From an uncultured Bordetella sp. (GTDB taxonomy: Bacteria; Pseudomonadota; Gammaproteobacteria; Burkholderiales; Burkholderiaceae_B), in the NCBI GenBank assembly GCA_937881145.1, contig CALGFL010000014.1, positions 1 through 7,099 on the forward strand: a stretch of 7,099 nt of DNA. The letters are read 5' to 3'. The position numbers and the translations under genes were made by a program. Below the pieces are notes generated by a model. The model had not been told where the DNA came from and made no database searches. It worked only from the letters and a program-made list of their open reading frames with translations. Below are positions 1 to 5,664 of this stretch, one piece after another; position 1 is the stretch's first letter, and every line of letters begins with the position of its first letter.

Positions 1-620
1 CCGCCGAACAGCAGGCGCAAGGCATGGCTGCCCGTTTCGACGCCCCATCCCCACGTTGCGCCCGTCAATTCGGGATGGCCGTCGAGCACCCTGGGCGAGA
101 TGAACGCATCGGTCGGATGCAGGTAGAGCGGCACGTCCAGTTCCTGCAGGGTGGCCCAGAACGGATCGTAGGCCCGGTCGTCGTAATACGTGCCCAGCGT
201 GTGCCCGTTGACGAGCGCGCCCTTCAAGCCAAGCTCCTTCACCGCGCGCGTCAGCTCGCGCGACGCGCCTTGCGCGGTGTGCATGGGCAAGGTGGCGAAG
301 CCGCCGAAGCGCGTGGGATGGCGCGCGATCTGCCGCGCCAGGAAGTCGTTGCTTTCCTGCGCGCGCGAAATCGCCAGTTGCGGATCCGCCTCGCCCTGTA
401 CGCTCGGCCCGGTCTGCGAAAGAATGGTGTAGTCGATGCCGGCCCGGTCCATCTCTTCGATGCGCTGTCCGTCGAAGTCGGTCAGGCGCGCCGCCAGGTC
501 GCGCAGCACCTGCGCGGGAATGTGCTGCGTGAAGCTCTTCGAATAATTCTGAAAGCCCGGCGTGGTGAAGTGCTCTTCCAGGGCGATCTTGCGTATGCGC
601 CGTTTATTGCTGCTGCTCAT
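1..620 (-). CDS. Amidohydrolase-2 family decarboxylase, partial (candidate 3,6-dihydroxypicolinate decarboxylase, PicC-like)
   Basis: Translating the minus strand from the ATG at 620 gives 206 residues, open to the window edge; the C-terminal third is missing (family proteins are usually about 320-340 residues). The N-terminus carries KIALEEHF (residues 11-18), the E-x-H metal-binding start of the gamma-resorcylate decarboxylase branch of amidohydrolase family 2, with E15 and H17 as likely metal ligands. LYLHPTD (166-171) carries H168, matching the next metal His, and GSHALRLLF (197-205) follows. The later metal Asp lies beyond the window. Family members remove carboxylate from hydroxylated aromatic acids without oxidation, in the cytoplasm. 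The start overlaps the preceding stop in an ATGA and has a strong AAGGAG five bases upstream. With a molybdenum hydroxylase and a Rieske hydroxylase upstream, decarboxylation of a dihydroxypyridine carboxylate to a dihydroxypyridine is the best guess. Alternatives are a dihydroxybenzoate decarboxylase or a hydrolase of the same fold. Family is firm; substrate is inferred. Confidence 0.88.
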   Translation of the reverse strand, partial: MSSSNKRRIRKIALEEHFTTPGFQNYSKSFTQHIPAQVLRDLAARLTDFDGQRIEEMDRAGIDYTILSQTGPSVQGEADPQLAISRAQESNDFLARQIARHPTRFGGFATLPMHTAQGASRELTRAVKELGLKGALVNGHTLGTYYDDRAYDPFWATLQELDVPLYLHPTDAFISPRVLDGHPELTGATWGWGVETGSHALRLLFG

Positions 621-1846
621 TGCCACTCCTTCGATTTGGGTTGTTCGCCTTTGCCGAACAGCCGCCGGACGCGGTCCCGGATGACGCGCCAGACCAGGCC
701 GCCGGCATTGAATCTGACCGGTGCCGGCCCGGGCGCCTCGGTGCCCGCCAGCCGGGCCGCGATGCGCGCGCCGAAATCCGCGATCATCCGCCGTATGAAA
801 TCTCTAACCAGGCCCGAGCGCGAGAATTGCGCCAGCGGCCCCTGAAGCATGTATTCGAGCGTCACGGCCACTCGCGTCTGCCTGCCGCCGTCTTCGCCGG
901 TCAGCGCATAGGTCACGTCGCCGTTGGCGCGCGAGCGGCTGATGTTGTCCTGCCCTGCGCCGCGCATCACGGCGCGATGTGCGCCCTCGTCGCGTTCCAG
1001 GCGCGCCGCGCCGGCAAAGCTGGCCGACATCGGCCCGAACTTGACCGCGATCTTTCCTTTCACGGCTTCGCCGTCGTTCTCGGTCAGCTCCGCGCCCGGC
1101 AGGCAGGCGGCGACCAAAGACAGGTCGCCCATGAAAGCCCATACCTGGTCCAGGCCGAAGGGCACGACGAAACTGTCTTCGACGGCCGTCCAGCCTTTGC
1201 GCCGCGTGGCCGCCTGGTTTTCCGATTGTCCCTCGGCGGCAACCGGCGGCGGCGCGGCGTTCTGGGCGAAGGACGAGGCGTTGGCGGCCGTGAACGTCTC
1301 GAAGGGTTCGGTGCGCCTTACGGTGATCTCGCTTGCCGCCGCACTGACGGCGGGCGCCGTGGGCGTCAGGGCCAGGGGATGCGCTTTCAGATCCTGCAGC
1401 ACCGCCTCGATCGCGTTGACGATGCCCACATAGCCCGTGCAGCGGCACAGGTTTCCGGACAATTCGAGCCGGATGCGCGCTTCGTCCGCATCGGGAAAGC
1501 GGCGCACGATGTCGAGCGCGGTGATAAGCATGCCCGGCGTGCAATAGCCGCATTGCAGCGCGTGATGCAGCGAGAACGACCGTCGCAGCCGCCGCATCAG
1601 CTCGTCGTCGTCGAAGCCTTCGATGGTGCGCACATGCCGCTTGTCGCAGGCCGCGGCAAAGGTGATGCAGGATCGCACCGGTTCGCCGTCGAGCAGCACG
1701 GTGCACGCGCCGCACACGCCATGCTCGCAGCCCAGGTGCGTGCCGGTCAGGTGCTGCGCCTCGCGCAGGAAGTCGCCCAGGTGCACGCGCGGCTCCACGT
1801 CCGCGCGCACGGGGCGATCATTGATGTTCAGTTCAATGGCTGGCAT
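617..1846 (-). CDS. CoxS-like [2Fe-2S] subunit fused to a CoxG/SRPBCC domain
   Basis: This 409-residue protein is much longer than a normal CoxS-type small subunit (about 155-170). Residues 1-158 form that subunit: a plant-type [2Fe-2S] site with C40, C45, C48 and C60, then the helical [2Fe-2S] domain with C99, C102, C134 and C136 (CGYCTPGM and GNLCRCTGY). All eight cysteines are present, so electron transfer from molybdenum centre to FAD should be intact. Residues about 160-217 are an Ala/Pro/Thr/Ser-rich linker. Residues about 220-370 match the CoxG (COG3427, SRPBCC fold) family: VVPFGLDQVWAFMGDLSLVA, then LPGAEL, VKFGPMSASFAG and LQGPLAQFSRSGLV. The tail (about 381-400) alternates hydrophobic and Arg residues and may be an amphipathic helix. 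The stop overlaps the decarboxylase start by ATGA. A 30-base gap separates it from the FAD subunit gene. The bases just before its ATG are pyrimidine-rich with only a weak GGGG, so translation may depend on coupling. Seen: the fusion; inferred: a role in membrane or quinone docking or in maturation. Confidence 0.92.
   Translation of the reverse strand: MPAIELNINDRPVRADVEPRVHLGDFLREAQHLTGTHLGCEHGVCGACTVLLDGEPVRSCITFAAACDKRHVRTIEGFDDDELMRRLRRSFSLHHALQCGYCTPGMLITALDIVRRFPDADEARIRLELSGNLCRCTGYVGIVNAIEAVLQDLKAHPLALTPTAPAVSAAASEITVRRTEPFETFTAANASSFAQNAAPPPVAAEGQSENQAATRRKGWTAVEDSFVVPFGLDQVWAFMGDLSLVAACLPGAELTENDGEAVKGKIAVKFGPMSASFAGAARLERDEGAHRAVMRGAGQDNISRSRANGDVTYALTGEDGGRQTRVAVTLEYMLQGPLAQFSRSGLVRDFIRRMIADFGARIAARLAGTEAPGPAPVRFNAGGLVWRVIRDRVRRLFGKGEQPKSKEWQ
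626..631 (-). promoter_or_regulatory. Ribosome binding site for the decarboxylase, inside the preceding gene
   Basis: AAGGAG on the minus strand lies five bases before the ATG at 620 and is embedded in the last codons of the CoxS-CoxG fusion gene. It is the strongest Shine-Dalgarno match in the window and supports the chosen start, which overlaps the upstream stop as ATGA. Confidence 0.75.
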
Positions 1847-1876
1847 GAGGAGAACCCCGTCATAGGCTTGTGGTTT

Positions 1877-2707
1877 TCAGTTTCCGAACACCTGGGCAAG
1901 GCAGCGCTCCAAGGCGGCCGCGTGCATCGCCCGGTCGATGCCGTCCGCCTCGGGCATGGCGCCCGCCACGGCGGACCGGAGCGCCTCTTGCGTGGCGGCG
2001 GCGGCGCCGTTCTGCGCAATGGCCTGAGCCAGCCCGTCGAGCGCGGCCGGCGGCCCGTCGAGTGCGCCCAGCACGACCTTGGCCAGTCCGGTTCGGGCAT
2101 CGAAGGCCGCCGCCGCGCTGGCATGCGCGAATTCGCCGGTCTTGCGGCACAGCTTGTAATAGCCCCAGCGCAGCGTGTCGCCCAGCCTGGGCAGCAGCAC
2201 GGCGGTGATGATCTCGCCTTCTTCGAGCCGGGTCGTGAACGCGCCCAGCATGAATTCGCCGACCCGCACGACGCGCGACGCGCCGGCGCGGGCCAGTTCC
2301 AGGCGCGCGTCCAGGGCGGCCAGGGCCAAGGGCCAATCGGCGGCCGGATCCGCATGGGCCAGGCTGCCGCCCAGGGTTCCGCGGTTGCGCACCGCCCGGT
2401 AGGCAATGCCGGATGCGACGTATCGCAGATAGGCATGCCGCAGCAGCGCGTGCCTGCCGTCTTCGACCTCGGCGTGCGTCACGGCGGCGCCGACCCGGAT
2501 GCCGCCTGCGGCTTCCGACACGCCGCGCATTTCGGTCAGGCGCGATACGTCCACCACCTGCGCGGGCCGCGCAAGCCGCAGATTGAGCATGGGTCCCAGC
2601 GACTGGCTGCCGGACATCGGCTTGGCGCCCACGCCGCCGGCACGCAGGGCGTCGAGCGCCTCGGGCAGCGTGGCGCTTTTCACGTAATCGAACGCGGCGG
2701 CCTTCAT
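1877..2707 (-). CDS. FAD-binding (CoxM-like) subunit of a molybdenum hydroxylase
   Basis: The 276-residue product is the normal length for the medium, FAD-binding subunit of xanthine dehydrogenase-family enzymes. It has the two FAD pyrophosphate-binding motifs: MSGSQSLGPMLNLRL (31-45, the family's AGGQSL-P-M--R motif) and NRGTLGGSLAHADPAADWP (108-126, the TIGG-S motif). A C-terminal CO dehydrogenase flavoprotein-like domain follows from about 175. There are only two cysteines (C187, C269), so the extra [4Fe-4S] insert of 4-hydroxybenzoyl-CoA reductase is absent. The FAD takes electrons from the [2Fe-2S] clusters of the next gene product and passes them to an external acceptor; NAD or quinone cannot be decided from the sequence. 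Its ATG overlaps the TGA of the large subunit (ATGA), with GGGGTGG a few bases upstream. It sits between large and small subunit genes, giving the order L-M-S. The family is clear; as a candidate picolinate dehydrogenase subunit it is inferred. Confidence 0.93.
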   Translation of the reverse strand: MKAAAFDYVKSATLPEALDALRAGGVGAKPMSGSQSLGPMLNLRLARPAQVVDVSRLTEMRGVSEAAGGIRVGAAVTHAEVEDGRHALLRHAYLRYVASGIAYRAVRNRGTLGGSLAHADPAADWPLALAALDARLELARAGASRVVRVGEFMLGAFTTRLEEGEIITAVLLPRLGDTLRWGYYKLCRKTGEFAHASAAAAFDARTGLAKVVLGALDGPPAALDGLAQAIAQNGAAAATQEALRSAVAGAMPEADGIDRAMHAAALERCLAQVFGN

Positions 2708-5103
2708 TGCGCCACCCCGCAGTTTTCGTCCCGGACCACGGCGCCGCCGCTCGCCCGCGCCGCCTCGATGGCCGCCAGCAGCCGCCTGGGCGTCAGCGGG
2801 GTTTCCGAGACCACAGCGTTCAATGGCGCGAGCGCATCGTTGACCGCGTTGAACAAGGCCGCGGGCGGTGCAATGGCGCCGCCCTCACCCACGCCTTTGG
2901 CGCCGAACTCCGTATGGGGGGAAGGCGTCTCCATGTGCTCGATCCTGATCGGCAGCAGTTCGGTGGGGCCGGGCAGCATGTAGTCCGCCAGGGTCGAGGT
3001 CAGCGGCTGGGCATTGTCGTCGTACAGCGTTTCTTCGTAGAACGCCGTGCCTATCCCCTGTGCCGTGCCGCCTATGGTCTGCCCTTCGACCACCATGGGG
3101 TTGATCATGCGGCCGCAGTCTTCCACGATGACGTAGTCGAGGATTTCCACATGGCCCGTTTGCGGATCCACCGCCACCGCGGCCGCGTGCGTCGCATAGC
3201 TGAACGCGCCCGTGTCGACCTTGGGCTTGAAGCCTTGCGTCGCCTCCAACCCGGCCAGGTTCACGCCGGCCGGCAGGCGGTCCGGATGCAAATACCAGGC
3301 GTCGGCGATCTGCCCGAGCGTGACGCGGCCCGCCGTGCCCACGACTTGGCCCGCCTCGAAACGCACGGCGCCCTCGTCTTCTTTGAGCAGATGCGCGCCG
3401 ATCCTGACGATGCGCGGGATGAGTTCGCGGCAGGTCACCGCGACCGCGCCGCCGGCCATCACGATGCTGCGCGAAGCATAGGTGCCCGTCGAGTAGGGCG
3501 TCAGAGCCGTGTCGCCATGCACGAGCTTGATCTTGGCGACGGGCACGCCCAGCACTTCGTTGGCGATCTGCGCCAGGGTGGTTTCCATGCCCTGCCCGTG
3601 CGAGTGGATGCCGGCGCGCAGCTCCAGGCCGCCGTCGGCGGTGACGCGCACGGTGGCCTGGTCGTAGCCCGGCACCACCGGCAAGCCCCAGGAGGCGAAC
3701 ACCGTCGTGCCATGCGCGGACTGCTCGGTAAACGTGGCGAAGCCCACGCCCACGAGCCTGCCGTCTTTCTCGCCGGCCCGCTGGCGCGCGCGCCATTTGG
3801 GCAGGTCCAGCTTTTGCACCGCGCGGCGCAGGCTTTCCTGGTAGTCGCCGCTGTCGTAGTGCTTCTTGACCACGTTGGTGTAGGGCATGTCGGCGCCGCG
3901 CACCAGATTGTCGTGGCGCACTTGCCAGGCTTCCCGTCCGACCGCGCGCGCGATCGCATCCATGGTCAGTTCGATGGCGAAGCACACGCCCGTGCGCGCC
4001 ACGCCGCGGTAAGGCAGAAAGCCCGGTTTATTGGTCGCGGCGCATTGGGTGCGGCAGCGATAGCCCCGGAAATCGTACGGGCCGGGCAAATTGCCCAGCG
4101 CCTGTCCGACCTCCAGCCCTATCGTGAAAGGCCAGGCCGAATAGGCGCCACCGTCGATCAGCAGCCTGGCGTCCAGCGCCAGCAGCCTGCCGGTCTTGTC
4201 GGCGTACGCAGTCAATTCATAATGATGCTGGCGCGCATTGGCGCCGGCGATCAGGTGTTCGCGCCGATCCTCGATGAAACGGAAAGGCCGCCGGTAGGTC
4301 AATGCCAGCCACGCGACGCAAAGCTCCTCTTGGTGCAGCACGCACTTGTAGCCGAAAGCTCCGCCCACGTCCGGCGAGATCACCCGGACCTGTGCGTGGT
4401 CCATGCCCAGGCACTGGGCCAGCACCGTGCGTATCATGTGCGGCACCTGCGTCGAGGTGATCACCACGAGCTGGGACTGCGGATGGTCCCAATACGCCAG
4501 CACCGCCATGCCCTCCATGGGTACCATGCACTGGCGCGCCAGGTCGACTTTCTGCTTGACGACGATGGGAGCGTCCTTGGCGCGCGCCTCGAAATCGATG
4601 TCCGCGCTCAGATCCAGGAACAGGTTGTCGGTCCAGTGCTCGTGCACGCGCACGTCGGTGCGATCGCGCGCCGCATAGGCGTTGGCGAAGGCCGGCAGTT
4701 CGTCCAGGTCCAGCTCGATCTCTTCGGCGATGTCTTCGGCCTGCGCCCGCGTCGCGGCAAAGCACATGGCCACCGGCTCGCCGGCGAAACGCACTTTTTC
4801 CGAAGCCAGCGGCGGATGCGACGACGGCTTGTACGTAGGCAGACTCGAATCGGCGACGATATCGCTCGCGCCTTGCATGTCGGCGCGCGTGACGATGCTG
4901 TCCGCATGCCGCTTCGGCTTGCCGATGCGCAGGATGCGCGCATGCGCGACGGGGCTGCGCAGAAAGGCGACCTCCTGCAAGCCGGGAAAGCTGTAGTCGG
5001 CGACGAAGCGGCCCTTGCCATGCAGGTGCCGCTCGTCCTCGCGGCGCCTGACGCGGGCGCCGACCCCGCCGTCTTCCGTGGGTTCTTCGAAGTGTTCGCT
5101 CAT
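2704..5103 (-). CDS. Large molybdopterin subunit of a xanthine dehydrogenase-family hydroxylase (CoxL-like; candidate picolinate 6-dehydrogenase)
   Basis: The 799-residue product has the usual length and layout of the CoxL/XdhB large subunit: the N-terminal a/b hammerhead domain (about 20-145, starting VGARVRRREDERHLHGKGRF) and then the molybdenum cofactor domains. Visible cofactor motifs are STQVPH (217-222), PDVGGAFGYK (244-253), YRGVAR (365-370), SHGQGMETTLAQIANEVLG (501-519), GTYASRSIVMAGGA (540-553), EDCGRMINPM (661-670) and GAKGVGEGGAIAPPA (734-748). E740 in GVGEGG is the conserved glutamate that acts as base beside molybdenum. Such enzymes hydroxylate an electron-poor ring carbon with oxygen from water. 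Where CO dehydrogenase has its copper-binding Cys (AYRCSFR), this protein has Gly367, so it is not a true CO dehydrogenase. No signal peptide is seen, so it should be cytoplasmic. GGGAGGG lies about nine bases before the ATG. The next gene starts on its stop codon. With a Rieske pair upstream and a decarboxylase downstream, hydroxylation beside the nitrogen of a pyridine carboxylate is plausible; nicotinate- or quinoline-type substrates remain possible. Confidence 0.93.
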   Translation of the reverse strand: MSEHFEEPTEDGGVGARVRRREDERHLHGKGRFVADYSFPGLQEVAFLRSPVAHARILRIGKPKRHADSIVTRADMQGASDIVADSSLPTYKPSSHPPLASEKVRFAGEPVAMCFAATRAQAEDIAEEIELDLDELPAFANAYAARDRTDVRVHEHWTDNLFLDLSADIDFEARAKDAPIVVKQKVDLARQCMVPMEGMAVLAYWDHPQSQLVVITSTQVPHMIRTVLAQCLGMDHAQVRVISPDVGGAFGYKCVLHQEELCVAWLALTYRRPFRFIEDRREHLIAGANARQHHYELTAYADKTGRLLALDARLLIDGGAYSAWPFTIGLEVGQALGNLPGPYDFRGYRCRTQCAATNKPGFLPYRGVARTGVCFAIELTMDAIARAVGREAWQVRHDNLVRGADMPYTNVVKKHYDSGDYQESLRRAVQKLDLPKWRARQRAGEKDGRLVGVGFATFTEQSAHGTTVFASWGLPVVPGYDQATVRVTADGGLELRAGIHSHGQGMETTLAQIANEVLGVPVAKIKLVHGDTALTPYSTGTYASRSIVMAGGAVAVTCRELIPRIVRIGAHLLKEDEGAVRFEAGQVVGTAGRVTLGQIADAWYLHPDRLPAGVNLAGLEATQGFKPKVDTGAFSYATHAAAVAVDPQTGHVEILDYVIVEDCGRMINPMVVEGQTIGGTAQGIGTAFYEETLYDDNAQPLTSTLADYMLPGPTELLPIRIEHMETPSPHTEFGAKGVGEGGAIAPPAALFNAVNDALAPLNAVVSETPLTPRRLLAAIEAARASGGAVVRDENCGVAQ

Positions 5104-5112
5104 GATCCGGCG

Positions 5113-5119
5113 CCCTCCC
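5113..5119 (-). promoter_or_regulatory. Ribosome binding site for the molybdenum large subunit
   Basis: GGGAGGG on the minus strand lies nine bases before the ATG at 5103, within the longest non-coding gap of the window (5104-5154). No convincing promoter or terminator hairpin is seen in that gap, so read-through from the Rieske genes is expected. Confidence 0.6.
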
Positions 5120-5154
5120 GCCCTATTGCATTGACACCATTCGCCACGCGCGCT

Positions 5155-5664
5155 TCAGACCGGGTAGACCAGGTCGTTCGCGATCATCGCCGTGTCGTAT
5201 ATCGCCTGGCGTTCCTTCAGAAAAAGGCTGTCGCCCCCCCGCGCGAAGCGGTCGAAAAGACGCCCTGCCTGGTGCAGCGTGGTCGCGCCTTCGACCAGGG
5301 TCTGCAGCAGCAGGTAATTGCTCTGCGCGACGATTTCGTCGGCGCTGACCTCGAGAATACGCACATTGGAGACGAAATGCAGAATCTGGCGCGGCGCGAA
5401 CATCTGCGTGCGCGCGATGGCCACCGCCCGGTCGTGCAGCATGTCGCGGCCTTCCGCATAGATCAGGCCCACCGGCAGCCCGTGCGCCGCGTTTTCGAAT
5501 TCGGTCACGCGGTAAAGGCAGTCTTCGGTGAAAAAGTCCGGCCAGCGTTCGAGATCGCCGCCATCCAGGGCAGCGCAATATTCGGCATGGAAGTCTTCGA
5601 CCGCCAGGCGGGCGGCAAGCGCCTCGGCGGGAGCGACTGTCTTCTTTTCAAATCCCGGCAGCAT
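5155..5664 (-). CDS. Small (beta) subunit of a Rieske ring hydroxylase, salicylate 5-hydroxylase/anthranilate dioxygenase type
   Basis: The product is 169 residues, the typical length of ring-hydroxylating dioxygenase beta subunits, which have an NTF2-like/SnoaL-like fold. Recognisable stretches are VEDFHAEYCAALDGGDLERW (22-41), FFTEDCLYRVT (44-54), GLIYAEGRDMLHDRAVAI (66-83), HFVSNVRI (97-104) and FLKERQAIYDT (147-157); the Y-AEGR-ML-DR-A stretch is a beta-subunit hallmark. It carries no metal centre and supports the alpha subunit structurally. Its ATG directly follows the TAG of the large subunit gene with no base between, and only a weak GGGG lies upstream, which suggests coupled translation and a 1:1 ratio. 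A 51-base gap follows before the molybdenum hydroxylase large subunit. It would correspond to NagH of salicylate 5-hydroxylase or one of the PicB components of 6-hydroxypicolinate monooxygenase. The family call is firm; the substrate is not. Confidence 0.9.
   Translation of the reverse strand: MLPGFEKKTVAPAEALAARLAVEDFHAEYCAALDGGDLERWPDFFTEDCLYRVTEFENAAHGLPVGLIYAEGRDMLHDRAVAIARTQMFAPRQILHFVSNVRILEVSADEIVAQSNYLLLQTLVEGATTLHQAGRLFDRFARGGDSLFLKERQAIYDTAMIANDLVYPV

Noticed and set aside
24..845. Plus-strand open frame of 273 codons over the decarboxylase
   Set aside because: The minus strand carries a clear amidohydrolase-2 sequence here with metal-binding motifs; the plus-strand product looks like nothing known.
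1877..2707. 4-hydroxybenzoyl-CoA reductase-type FAD subunit
   Set aside because: The protein has only two cysteines and a standard length, so the extra [4Fe-4S] cluster insert of that family is absent.
620..2983. Plus-strand open frame of 787 codons
   Set aside because: It lies antisense to the FAD and CoxS-CoxG genes, shows the same low-complexity Arg/Ala/Gly/Gln composition, and has no motif.
1877..5103. Nicotinate dehydrogenase (nic pathway) as the identity of the molybdenum hydroxylase
   Set aside because: The nic pathway uses a flavin monooxygenase (NicC) for its second step, not a Rieske hydroxylase plus a separate amidohydrolase-2 decarboxylase, so context argues against it, though sequence alone cannot exclude it.
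5104..5154. Possible terminator or internal promoter between the Rieske small subunit and the molybdenum large subunit
   Set aside because: No GC stem with a T run and no convincing -35/-10 pair could be seen; only a ribosome binding site is supported.
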